From RUG695 sp050943135 (lineage in GTDB: Bacteria; Planctomycetota; Planctomycetia; Pirellulales; Thermoguttaceae): 64,000 bases of DNA. The notes under the pieces are model-generated. The model did no database searches. It saw only the letters and a program-made list of their open reading frames with translations, and was not told the origin of the DNA. The DNA lies in assembly GCA_050943135.1 (NCBI GenBank), contig JBMNOP010000007.1, positions 62,001 to 126,000 of the forward strand. The letters run 5' to 3'. This document shows, in pieces, positions 44,076 to 51,786 of the stretch (its first letter is position 1; the number at the start of each line of letters is the position of its first letter). Made by a program: the position numbers and the translations under genes.

Positions 44076-44629
44076 GTACCCACCCCGACCCATCTTCCGA
44101 AAATCGCCCGCCCCGTTCCGGAAAAGTACGCGTCTATTCCCGCCGGGGAGACCTGGGAGAAACATCCCTTTTTACCGGTCCTCGGGTCGGGAAAGATCAT
44201 CTTCGGATTGAGGCGGCCGGAACGATCGACGAGCTCGGTTCGTTTCTCGGTCTGGCACGGGCGCAGTCCCTGTCGCCCCGGATCGACACCCTCCTGGAAA
44301 CGATCCAGAAAGAGCTGATCAACATCGGCGCCGAAATCACCGCGATGAACCCGTCCAAATATGAAGTTCGAACGATTCGGCCGGAAGATATTCGCCGACT
44401 CGAAGAGGAAATCGACGCATTCGATGCCCTTCTTCCCCCGACAGGATCTTTTCTCATCCCCGGCGGCACGACGCAAGCCGCAGTGTTACACGTCGCGCGG
44501 TCGGTCTGCAGGCGCGTTGAGCGGAAGGTGGTTGCGCTGGTTCGGTCCGACCCCGAGGTTTCGCGTCGCCTGATCGCCTGGTTCAACCGGCTCGGCGACC
44601 TTCTCTTCGTCCTGGCCCGCTCGGTTTGA
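44072..44629 (+). CDS. pduO: cob(I)alamin adenosyltransferase, PduO type
   Basis: A 185-residue ATP:corrinoid adenosyltransferase that makes adenosylcobalamin. Family marks: VYSRRGDLGETSLFTGPRVGKD (ATP-binding N-terminus), AAGTIDELGSFLGLA, and FLIPGGTTQAAVLHVARSVCRRVERKVV with the Arg-Glu pair of the active site, ending FNRLGDLLFVLAR. The length is usual. Its start is embedded in the end of the broken epimerase gene, so translation was once coupled. No cobalamin-dependent enzyme is in the window. Confidence 0.93.
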   Translation: MSTHPDPSSENRPPRSGKVRVYSRRGDLGETSLFTGPRVGKDHLRIEAAGTIDELGSFLGLARAQSLSPRIDTLLETIQKELINIGAEITAMNPSKYEVRTIRPEDIRRLEEEIDAFDALLPPTGSFLIPGGTTQAAVLHVARSVCRRVERKVVALVRSDPEVSRRLIAWFNRLGDLLFVLARSV

Positions 44630-45236
44630 CTCTTCCCAACCTCCCGCACCGTCTAATCCGATTCTGAGGGAAACGCCATTCAAACCTCTCTCTCTGGAAA
44701 AACGGTTAAAGTTACTTATCCGGTATTTCCGATTAAGGCTCTGGCAGCGAAAAGCTTCCCGGAATTCTTCAAAACCGAAAGGAATCGTATTGTCGACGGT
44801 CTCCGAGCGAGATGCGGTGATGACGAGACGCCCTTCTTTCGGTCCCTGCAAGCTCGAAGGGTTTCACGGAGTTTTTCCGTCGGTTTCGTACCGGCGGTGC
44901 CGTAACTTCACCGATTCCGGCTGAATCGGGGTGAGCCGATATTAAGAACAATTTGCAATGTTTTTAGCGTTTTTGCTCACCTTAACCGTTGAATCAGCCG
45001 AAATAGAGAGAAGCGATTTTCGGCGTGCACCGAAAAGAACGATTCTCCGGTGGAGAAGAAATTCCTCAGCCAAAGGAGGCGGGAAGTCATTGGGTAGTTT
45101 CCGATGGAGCGGAGATGCCGTTTCGGAACGCGAGGACACTGATGATTCGTCTTCCGCGGAATGGGGAGAGTCGGGAATCAATGGATTTGTGCCCGGCTTA
45201 TGTCACAAGCGTTAATTATTTATCGGAGAGCCTGCA
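44630..45236. other. 607-nt intergenic region, no gene recognised
   Basis: Weak short frames occur on both strands (for example 44958-45215 plus and 44942-45181 minus, overlapping each other) but neither has a convincing ribosome-binding site or family character. The segment is AT-richer than its neighbours. A GTTAATTATTTAT tract just before the regulator gene may contain its promoter. Confidence 0.5.
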
Positions 45237-45809
45237 ATGAAGGTTTTTACAACTGGTCAGGTCGCCAAGATCTGTAAAGTGGCCCCTCGCACCGTTAGCA
45301 AATGGTTTGATTCAGGGCGTCTGAAGGGGTATCGCATTCCGGGATCCCAAGATCGTCGTATTCCGCGGGAATACCTGATCAAGTTCCTGAAAGAACACGG
45401 GATGCCGACGGGAGATCTCGAAGACGAGACTCTTGCGAAAGTACTTATTGTAGCCCAAGATCAAGTGCTGGTCGAAAATCTCAAGCGCGAACTGCCGGTC
45501 GACAAGGCGTTTAAAGTCGCCGTTGCCGCCAGCGGATTCGACGCCGGCACTCAAGCCGAAAGTTTTCATCCAGACTGCATCATCGTCGATTTTTCGATCG
45601 GACGTGCCGAAGCACTCCAGATCTGTCAAAATCTCAGAAGGAGCCCGGATTTTTCCGACGTCATTCTGATGGCACTTTTGCCCGACGACGGAAGCAGCGC
45701 GTCGTTCGATCGCTCGAGCATCAACGAAACGTTCCGTAAGCCGTTCGATTCCGCACTTCTCGCGGAACGGCTTCGCTCCTTGATCGGGTCGCGTAAGGAA
45801 CTCGTCTGA
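45237..45809 (+). CDS. HTH (excisionase/MerR-like) regulator with receiver-like domain
   Basis: A 190-residue protein. Residues 1-55 form an excisionase/MerR-type winged helix (FTTGQVAKICKVAPRTVSKWFDSGRLKGYRIPGSQDRRI, then PREYLIKFLKEHG). Residues about 68-185 resemble a response-regulator receiver: KVLIVAQD, a candidate phospho-Asp in CIIVDFSIG and Lys in FRKPFD. The first acidic position is reduced to a single Asp, so phosphorylation is uncertain. DNA-binding at the N-terminus with a receiver behind it is the reverse of the usual order. GGAG precedes the ATG. Two hairpins follow the stop. Confidence 0.85.
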   Translation: MKVFTTGQVAKICKVAPRTVSKWFDSGRLKGYRIPGSQDRRIPREYLIKFLKEHGMPTGDLEDETLAKVLIVAQDQVLVENLKRELPVDKAFKVAVAASGFDAGTQAESFHPDCIIVDFSIGRAEALQICQNLRRSPDFSDVILMALLPDDGSSASFDRSSINETFRKPFDSALLAERLRSLIGSRKELV

Positions 45810-45813
45810 ATCG

Positions 45814-45834
45814 GCGTGTGCGGCAAGCACACGC
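45814..45834 (+). repeat. perfect 8-bp hairpin
   Basis: GCGTGTGC-GGCAA-GCACACGC, 5 nt after the regulator stop codon. Probably the first of two tandem stop or stability hairpins. Confidence 0.65.
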
Positions 45835-45836
45835 GG

Positions 45837-45897
45837 GTATAACGGAAACGACGGAGTAAGGACGTTGAGTCTCTTTACTCCGTCGTTTCTGTTATAC
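45837..45897 (+). terminator. long inverted repeat, likely terminator
   Basis: Two 23-nt arms (45837-45859 and 45875-45897) are complementary except for one G-T position, with a 15-nt loop. The stem is unusually long for a terminator and has no long T-run after it; it may also protect the mRNA 3' end. Confidence 0.7.
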
Positions 45898-46033
45898 ACT
45901 TTCGCGGTATCGTTGCCACCGTTTACGTTTCACCCTATTTGAAAATTTCCGTTCTTGGTTAGAATGGACAGCATCGGGGAAAGGGCGATTTGGCAGTCAG
46001 ACAACGGTATCAACGGTATCACTAAGGGGCGTG

Positions 46034-47074
46034 ATGAGTTCTTCCGGCGAAATCGACGTCACGATCACCGCAGACGTCGCAAAAGAATTGGCAGACGTCT
46101 ACAAACTCGCAGAACCGGATCTTTCGCGGGTCAACGCGATCATTCTCGGCCGAATCCGGCATTCCGACCCAATCATCGACGAAATCCTCCGTTACTCGTT
46201 CCGGCTCGGCGGCAAACGTCTTCGCCCCCTCCTGCTCATTTTAAGCGCCCGGGCCTGTGGGCTGATTCGTCGGGAACATTACCTCTGCGCCGCGGCACTC
46301 GAAATGATCCATACCGGCTCGTTGATTCATGACGACATTTTAGACGGCGCTCGGTTCCGCCGTCACCTCGAAACGATCAATCTTCATTGGGATTCGCAGT
46401 TCGCCGTCTTGGCCGGGGACCTGCTCCTGACGCTCGCCATTTCCCTCGTCACCGAATGTTCGGCGCCCGAAATCTATCCGATCATCTCCGGGGCGTGCCG
46501 CAAGACTTGCGAAGGAGAACTCCTGCAAATCGCCTGCCGCGGCCACCTCGACCTTTCACGCAAAGAGTACGATCGGATCATCGAGGGGAAGACGGCCGCC
46601 CTGTTGGAGGCTGCCTGTCGGGTCGGAGCCTCTCTGAGCGACTGTGACGGCGGAACGGCCGAGATCTTCTCGAGGTTCGGGCACGCGCTCGGGATGGCGT
46701 TTCAGATCTTCGACGATGTCCTCGACCTGACCGGTGTCGACGATGAGACGGGAAAGACACTCGGAACCGACCTGCTCAACCAAAAAATGACCCTTCCGGC
46801 GATCCGGTTCTTCGAAACAGCGTCGAAAGCCGAGAAGCAGAAAGTTCTCACCCTCTTCCGATCTCCCGATTTTGGACCGACCGAAGCCGAGGCGATCCGT
46901 CTGATCCTGATCGAAAGCGGTTCGGTACAGTATGCCCGGCAAACGGCTCTCGATCTGGTCGAGGACGCCCTGTGTCTCCTCGACCCGCTTTCGGCCGAAG
47001 CCGATCCGCGGCAGGCCGAGGCGCTTTGCGCCCTGGGCTTGATCGCAAGGTTCATCGCCAACCGCAGCATCTAG
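46034..47074 (+). CDS. polyprenyl diphosphate synthase
   Basis: A 346-residue trans-isoprenyl diphosphate synthase. The first Asp-rich motif is DDILD near residues 100-104 in MIHTGSLIHDDILDGA, and the second is FDDVLDLTG near 225. LGGKRLRPLLLIL binds diphosphate. The size and first motif fit medium/long-chain enzymes that make quinone side chains (heptaprenyl or octaprenyl); chain length cannot be read directly. The start is the ATG right after an in-frame GTG, with AAGGGG upstream. Confidence 0.93.
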   Translation: MSSSGEIDVTITADVAKELADVYKLAEPDLSRVNAIILGRIRHSDPIIDEILRYSFRLGGKRLRPLLLILSARACGLIRREHYLCAAALEMIHTGSLIHDDILDGARFRRHLETINLHWDSQFAVLAGDLLLTLAISLVTECSAPEIYPIISGACRKTCEGELLQIACRGHLDLSRKEYDRIIEGKTAALLEAACRVGASLSDCDGGTAEIFSRFGHALGMAFQIFDDVLDLTGVDDETGKTLGTDLLNQKMTLPAIRFFETASKAEKQKVLTLFRSPDFGPTEAEAIRLILIESGSVQYARQTALDLVEDALCLLDPLSAEADPRQAEALCALGLIARFIANRSI

Positions 47075-47216
47075 TCTCATCGACATTCCCCTTCCCCCTT
47101 TTCTTCGGGCGTTTTTCTCCCGCGCCCTCCGGGGCGGTACACGGTGTATCCCTCGAAACCGAGCGCCGATGGTCGATATTTCCCCTGCTCGGGCCTTGTT
47201 TTCAGAAAAATTCCTA

Positions 47217-47245
47217 TTGTCCTTCCTTCCCGTATAAGCTATATT
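47217..47245 (+). promoter_or_regulatory. sigma70-type promoter of flagellar export operon
   Basis: TTGTCC (47217-47222), 17-nt spacer, TATATT (47240-47245). It lies about 100 nt before the first gene and is the only strong promoter-like sequence in the gap, suggesting vegetative rather than sigma-28 control of the export genes. Confidence 0.65.
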
Positions 47246-47325
47246 GCGCAGGTGCGATAAGCCGGTTCAAATTCTTCTTCGGCCGGGAATTATCCCTTGC
47301 GGTTGCGTATAGGTAGTTGGGTTAG

Positions 47326-47349
47326 GGAACCCGCAATGACGCGGGTTCG
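47326..47349 (+). promoter_or_regulatory. hairpin immediately before start codon
   Basis: GAACCCGC-AATGA-CGCGGGTTC forms a stable stem ending 5 nt before the ATG at 47355. No clear Shine-Dalgarno sequence is free, so translation from 47355 may be controlled by this stem, or initiation may occur at the second ATG (47370), where AGATCC precedes. Confidence 0.5.
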
Positions 47350-47354
47350 GCACG

Positions 47355-48191
47355 ATGAAACGAGATCCGATGTCAGAAATAAAAAAGATTGACCAGTATC
47401 TGTTGGGTAACAATCAGGAACGTCGTGGGGAAATGCTTCGCAAGGAAGTCAAGCCGTATCCCTCGGAAAAAAGTCGGACCAAGCCTTCCGCAATGCCTCG
47501 GAAGCGTTCCGAATATCTCCTTTTTTCTCCGATTCACTATGAGCCAAAACACTCTTACCCTCTCCTGATTTGGTTTCATTCCCCCGGAGCCGACGAAAAA
47601 GAGCTTTTCCGCGTGATGCCACAGATCAGTCTGCGCAACTACGTGGCGGTCGCTCCGCGCGGCCTGACGGCCGAAGAAAACGGAAACAGACGGGAAGACC
47701 GGTTCAAATCGGTCGAAGGGTGCGTGAGCCGGTTCGCCCCCCTCTACGACTGGGCCGAAAACGCCTCTTCGTTCGATACGGTCGAAACGCGCGTTTTTGA
47801 GGCGATCGGCCGGGCACGTCTGAGCTGTAACCTGGCCCCGGGGCGGGTCTTTCTTGCGGGGATCGGCGCCGGGGGCTCGATGGCTCTTCGCGTCGGCGCT
47901 CGGTATCCCGAGACGTTCGCCGGAGTCATCTCCTTCTCGGGAAAGTTTCCGCTGACCCCTTGTTCCCTGATCAAATGGAATTCGCTTCGTCGCCTTCCGA
48001 TGATGATGATGCTCGGCTCGAAAAATCCGGTCTTCTCGCAGTCGACGGTTTCCGAGCAGTTGCGTCTCTTCCACACCGCCGGAATGTCGGTGTCGATCCG
48101 CCAATATAAGACATCCGAAGACGCCGTACCGCAGATGTTCAAAGATGCCAACCTCTGGATGATGGACCACATCCTCAATCCGACCTGCTGA
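47355..48191 (+). CDS. alpha/beta-hydrolase-like protein lacking the nucleophile
   Basis: A 278-residue protein with an alpha/beta-hydrolase fold like phospholipase/carboxylesterase: YPLLIWFHSPGADEKEL (oxyanion side), nucleophile elbow at LAGIGAGGSMALRV and a distal LWMMDHIL. The elbow, normally GxSxG, reads GIGAG, so the catalytic Ser is replaced by Gly and the protein is probably not a hydrolase. There is no signal peptide. It is the first gene of the operon with SpoA/FliN and fliOPQR, and its stop overlaps the next start by 1 nt. A structural or regulatory role in flagellar assembly is possible but unproven. Confidence 0.8.
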   Translation: MKRDPMSEIKKIDQYLLGNNQERRGEMLRKEVKPYPSEKSRTKPSAMPRKRSEYLLFSPIHYEPKHSYPLLIWFHSPGADEKELFRVMPQISLRNYVAVAPRGLTAEENGNRREDRFKSVEGCVSRFAPLYDWAENASSFDTVETRVFEAIGRARLSCNLAPGRVFLAGIGAGGSMALRVGARYPETFAGVISFSGKFPLTPCSLIKWNSLRRLPMMMMLGSKNPVFSQSTVSEQLRLFHTAGMSVSIRQYKTSEDAVPQMFKDANLWMMDHILNPTC

Positions 48192-48502
48192 TGTCCGATC
48201 GATACACCGACCAAATTCTGAAACAGGCTGACCTGGCGCTCGAGGCGCTCGGAAACGAACTTCTCGAGGGCGAGCCTCGGCCCGATTCGGCGATCCTCGA
48301 TATCGAGTTCGGTTCGGCGGAGCTTCCGGCCTCTGAACTTCGGGAATTTCCGACCGGTAAGATTATCGCGTGGGACGAACCGGCCCAGCCGACGGTGACG
48401 CTCTATTACGGAGGGCGGCCGGCCGCCGAAGGGATCCTGATGATCCAAGACGACTTGGTGGCGATACGCATCACGCAAAAAAAGGGTGAGCCAAACCGAT
48501 GA
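48191..48502 (+). CDS. fliN: SpoA/FliN-type flagellar motor switch domain protein
   Basis: A 103-residue protein with a C-terminal SpoA domain (about 25-98): ILDIEFGSAELPASELREFPTGKIIAWDEPA, and VTLYYGGRPAAEGILMIQDDLVAIRIT, the fold shared by FliN and FliM C-termini. It would be part of the cytoplasmic C-ring or its export-gate adaptor. It lies directly before fliO, the usual position of FliN. Identification as FliN rather than another SpoA protein rests on size and context. Confidence 0.85.
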   Translation: MSDRYTDQILKQADLALEALGNELLEGEPRPDSAILDIEFGSAELPASELREFPTGKIIAWDEPAQPTVTLYYGGRPAAEGILMIQDDLVAIRITQKKGEPNR

Positions 48503-49014
48503 AGATACGACTCCCCTCCCGGGGCATTCTATTTTCCTTCTCGGCCGCGGCAGTCTTTGGGCTGATTCTCGCGGCTCTTTTTAGCTTCGCGCCCGCCGCG
48601 CGGTCTCTCGGAGCCGACGAAACCGCGCCGGAAGAGGCAGAGTTCCTTGCGGAAAAGACCCCGATCACGACTTTGAGTCCGAAACAGAAAGAAGAGACCC
48701 GACCGAAACAATCTTATTTTCTCGACATGGCAGGCAAACTCCTGCTGGTACTGGCGGCGGTCTTCGTCCTCTTTTATTCTCTCCGCCGGTTCCGTTCCCC
48801 GAATCTTGGGGCGCTCGTCGGGGAAGGTGCGCTCGCCGCCGCGGCGGTCCTCCCGCTGACGACCAAGAATTCTCTGGCCCTGGTGCGATTCGGTCGGCGG
48901 CTTCTCCTTGTCTCGCTTTCCGGCGACCGGACGGAAAAACTGGCGGAAACATCCGATGCCACCGAAATCGAAGAGATCCTCGCGTCGCTGAACAGGAAAG
49001 GGAAAGAAAAATGA
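48499..49014 (+). CDS. fliO: flagellar biosynthesis protein FliO
   Basis: A 171-residue protein: N-terminal signal or membrane segment (about 8-35), a linker and a second helix near 75-94 (MAGKLLLVLAAVFVLFYSLRRF), then a small cytoplasmic domain ending ATEIEEILASLNRKGKEK. FliO is poorly conserved; position between SpoA and FliP and the VRFGRRLLLVSLSGDRTEKLAE segment support the call. It helps assemble the FliP ring of the export gate. Overlaps both neighbours by 4 nt. Confidence 0.85.
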   Translation: MKIRLPSRGILFSFSAAAVFGLILAALFSFAPAARSLGADETAPEEAEFLAEKTPITTLSPKQKEETRPKQSYFLDMAGKLLLVLAAVFVLFYSLRRFRSPNLGALVGEGALAAAAVLPLTTKNSLALVRFGRRLLLVSLSGDRTEKLAETSDATEIEEILASLNRKGKEK

Positions 49015-49835
49015 CCGGTCGAACGTTTTGGCGTTGCGCCCTTTTTTCGGGAACCCTTTTAGGACTCTTCTGCCTGGTCCCTTCCCTTCCGGCCGCGGAT
49101 TCCGTTCCCTTCCAAGAGACCTCCGAGCTCTCGAAACTGGCGGAAAGCGCCACCCAAAACGTTGAGTCGCTCCTTCCGACCGTTAAGGAGCTGACGAGCG
49201 GCGGAAATCTCCCTCTCCTCTTTGCGCTTCTGGCGATCGTCCCGGCCCTGCTGATCACCACAACCTGTTACGTCCGGGTGATCACGGTCCTGTCTCTCCT
49301 GCGTCAGGCGATCGGCCTGGTGCAGATCCCCTCGGCACAGATATTGGCGGTGGTTGCTTTTTTCCTGACGATTCTGATGATGTCCCCCACCTGGACACGT
49401 GTGTATCGGGAGGCATGGGTTCCCTACGCACATCAAGAGATCGCGGCCGAAGAGGCGTTCCACCGGGCTGAGGTTCCTATCCGCACGTTCCTCTGGAAAC
49501 AGATCGAACGGACACGCAACACCGAGATGATCGGCGTCTTCCTGCGCTACGTGTCCGACGCCAAACAGCCCGAATACTACGAAGACATCCCGTGGCGGGT
49601 TCTCGTCCCTGCCTTTATGCTGAGTGAGCTGAAAACGGCGTTCCTGATCGGCTTTCAGCTCTTCCTGCCTTTTGTGATCATTGACCTGGTCGTCTCGGGC
49701 GTGATGGTCTCCATGGGAATCATGATGCTCCCGCCCACGGCGGTATCGCTCCCCTTTAAGCTAATGCTCTTCGTTCTGCTCGACGCCTGGGACCCGGTCG
49801 TGCAGATGCTCTTCGACGGTTTCGCGTTAATGTAG
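49011..49835 (+). CDS. fliP: flagellar export gate protein FliP
   Basis: A 274-residue FliP with cleavable signal peptide (1-29). Family marks: TCYVRVITVLSLLRQAIGLVQIPSAQILAVVAFFLT, and the C-terminal PAFMLSELKTAFLIGFQLFLPFVIIDLVVSGVMVSMGIMMLPP. FliP forms the pentameric core of the type III export pore with FliQ and FliR. Overlaps fliO by 4 nt and is 14 nt before fliQ. Confidence 0.98.
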   Translation: MTGRTFWRCALFSGTLLGLFCLVPSLPAADSVPFQETSELSKLAESATQNVESLLPTVKELTSGGNLPLLFALLAIVPALLITTTCYVRVITVLSLLRQAIGLVQIPSAQILAVVAFFLTILMMSPTWTRVYREAWVPYAHQEIAAEEAFHRAEVPIRTFLWKQIERTRNTEMIGVFLRYVSDAKQPEYYEDIPWRVLVPAFMLSELKTAFLIGFQLFLPFVIIDLVVSGVMVSMGIMMLPPTAVSLPFKLMLFVLLDAWDPVVQMLFDGFALM

Positions 49836-49849
49836 GAGGGGAAAAGCAG

Positions 49850-50131
49850 ATGATTCAACCGGAAACCGCGCTGACCCTCTGCCAAAACTTCTTCTGGCAA
49901 ACGCTCACCCTCCTGACCCCGATCCTTCTGGCGGGAATCCTGGTCGGTCTGGTGATCGGCGTCCTTCAGACCGCAACGCAAATTCAGGAACAGACCCTAT
50001 CGATCGCCGCAAAAGTGATCGTGATGGGATTTGCGGCCCTGCGTCTGCTTCCCTGGATGATCACGCGCCTGCTCGACTACACCCACACGCTCTTGTCGGG
50101 GATTACCGAGCAGATCGGAGGCCCCCTCTGA
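49850..50131 (+). CDS. fliQ: flagellar export gate protein FliQ
   Basis: A 93-residue two-helix membrane protein: TPILLAGILVGLVIGVLQTATQIQEQTLS matches the FliQ/SctS signature. It packs around the FliP-FliR core. AGGAGGGG precedes the ATG. Its stop overlaps fliR by 1 nt. Confidence 0.97.
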   Translation: MIQPETALTLCQNFFWQTLTLLTPILLAGILVGLVIGVLQTATQIQEQTLSIAAKVIVMGFAALRLLPWMITRLLDYTHTLLSGITEQIGGPL

Positions 50132-50922
50132 TGGAGACAGGTTTTCTTACCGAACTGAGTCAACGGACCTTATGGATCGCCCTGCTCGTTTTTGCGCGAT
50201 CGGCCGGCCTTTTACGGATGATGCCGGTGATCGGCGGACGCGGCGTCCCTCGGACGATTCGTTTGATCGAATCGTTGGTCTTAAGCGCCGTCATCTTCCC
50301 TTCCCTCTGGTTCGTTGAGATCGCGCTCCCGGCCTCGGCGGTCGAGAAGTTGCTGGTGCTCGTCGGTGAATTTCTGATCGGTTTGGCAGTCGGCGCGGTG
50401 CCGGCGATCCTCTTTTCTGCGCTTTTGGTCTGCGGAGGGGTCGTCGGCCGAATCGGCGGATTCTCGGCGGCGGCCGTATTCGACCCTGAATTGGGCGGAG
50501 AGAGCGGTGCACTCGAAACCCTCCTTCATCTGACCGCCATCGCGGTCTTTCTGGCGGTCGGCGGGCTCGAAAAATTCTTTGCCGCCGTGCTTTCCCTCTA
50601 CGACACACTCCCCCCCGGAACCCTCTTTTCGGTAGAGAGTCTCTCCGATGGGCTTGTCAAGCTTCTTTCGCAGGCAACAACGCTCGGCGTGCAGATGGCC
50701 CTTCCCTCTCTGGCGGCGCTCGGTTCACTCTGGATCGCCTCGGCGTTCCTGGGGCGGGTTCTTCCGCGACTCCATTTTCTTACGATGACGATGACCTTTT
50801 CCGGAAATCTGCTGGCGGTTCTTTTTGTGTTGAACGCAACGCTCGGGACAATGATACTCTTCTTCCAGTCGCGCCTTCCCGATTGGAATACGTTCCTTCC
50901 GACCCTTTTCACCCCCCGATAA
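50131..50922 (+). CDS. fliR: flagellar export gate protein FliR
   Basis: A 263-residue multi-pass membrane protein: LVFARSAGLLRMMPVIGGRGVPRTIRL near the N-terminus and GEFLIGLAVGAVPAILFSALLVCGGVVGRIGGFSAAAVFDP are FliR/SctT marks. Fifth gene of the operon. It completes the export gate with FliP and FliQ. Confidence 0.96.
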   Translation: METGFLTELSQRTLWIALLVFARSAGLLRMMPVIGGRGVPRTIRLIESLVLSAVIFPSLWFVEIALPASAVEKLLVLVGEFLIGLAVGAVPAILFSALLVCGGVVGRIGGFSAAAVFDPELGGESGALETLLHLTAIAVFLAVGGLEKFFAAVLSLYDTLPPGTLFSVESLSDGLVKLLSQATTLGVQMALPSLAALGSLWIASAFLGRVLPRLHFLTMTMTFSGNLLAVLFVLNATLGTMILFFQSRLPDWNTFLPTLFTPR

Positions 50923-50934
50923 AAGGCGTGCCCG

Positions 50935-51639
50935 ATGAGCGAACATGAGAACCGGACCGAAGCGCCGAGTATCAAACGAATCGCCCGTGCGCACGCCGAG
51001 GGAAAGTTTCCCGCGATCGGAACGGCGGCCGGCACGCTCTTTTTCTTCACCGCGCTCCTTGTCACGGAACTGGCCGCGGCCGGAGCGATCGGCCGATTCC
51101 TTGTCTGGACAAGAGAGCTGCGGCAAGCCCCGTTTGATGTCGAACCGCTCGCAATCCGAAACGCGGCAATGCGCGGCCTTTCCCCCTTCGTTTTGCTGTT
51201 GCTCCTCCTCTTACTGACGGGCCTGGTCGTGCCGACGCTCACCGCTTCACTTTCGCGTGGCTGGGTTTTCCTCCCAAACAAAGTCGCCCCCGATTTCTCG
51301 CGGCTGATCCCAAAGTTTACATCCTTCCTTTCGATCGGCACTCTCTGGAATTTGGGTCTGGCGGCCTTTCAGATCACCGGCGCACTGCTGATCGTCTTCC
51401 TCTACCTGCGTTCCGGCAACCGGGGGGATAGCCTCTTGACCCTTCCGCCGAGCGAGTGGCCGGGCCTCTTACGCACCGTGCTGTTGCCTCTTACCCTCCG
51501 CCTGGGCCTCTTTTCCCTCATTCCGGCGACGGCTGACCTCTTCTTCCAACGCTGGAAATTCCACCGCGACCTGAGGATGACCCCCGAAGAGGTCAAACGG
51601 GAACAAAAAGAAGAGGCGCGTAAAAGCCCACGGTCGTAA
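50935..51639 (+). CDS. flhB: FlhB-like protein lacking the autocleaving cytoplasmic domain
   Basis: A 234-residue protein matching only the membrane half of FlhB: N-terminal ENRTEAPSIKRIARAHAEGKFP (equivalent of the T-P-K-A-R-GQ-P segment), four membrane segments (about 27-50, 78-98, 135-155, 175-200), and the start of the linker, RMTPEEVKREQKEEARKSPRS, then a stop. The FlhB C-terminal domain with the NPTH self-cleavage site, needed for substrate-specificity switching, is absent. No continuation is visible in other frames of 51640-51786. Either a separate FlhB-C-like protein exists elsewhere or switching works differently. Confidence 0.85.
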   Translation: MSEHENRTEAPSIKRIARAHAEGKFPAIGTAAGTLFFFTALLVTELAAAGAIGRFLVWTRELRQAPFDVEPLAIRNAAMRGLSPFVLLLLLLLLTGLVVPTLTASLSRGWVFLPNKVAPDFSRLIPKFTSFLSIGTLWNLGLAAFQITGALLIVFLYLRSGNRGDSLLTLPPSEWPGLLRTVLLPLTLRLGLFSLIPATADLFFQRWKFHRDLRMTPEEVKREQKEEARKSPRS

Positions 51640-51763
51640 ACTTTTGCTTTTGCCCGCGCTGTCCTTAAATTCGGAACGTCCGTTATTTCCGGAAAAGTCC
51701 GCGAAAATGGGGATAAAGCACGGAAAACTCGTGTTTTATCCAGTATTCTTATCTTCAATGTGT

Positions 51764-51769
51764 TATAAT
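51764..51769 (+). promoter_or_regulatory. -10 box upstream of large exported protein gene
   Basis: TATAAT is 18 nt before the ATG at 51787, with no good -35 at the standard distance. AAGGA lies 7 nt before the ATG, so a promoter here would leave a very short leader. Confidence 0.4.
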
Positions 51770-51786
51770 CCCATAAGGATCATTCT

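Noticed and set aside
44942..45215. Two overlapping short frames in the gap before the HTH regulator
   Set aside because: They lie on opposite strands over the same bases, lack ribosome-binding sites and show no family resemblance.
51640..51786. Possible frameshifted continuation of FlhB
   Set aside because: All three frames were read; no NPTH-like or other FlhB C-domain sequence appears before the next gene.
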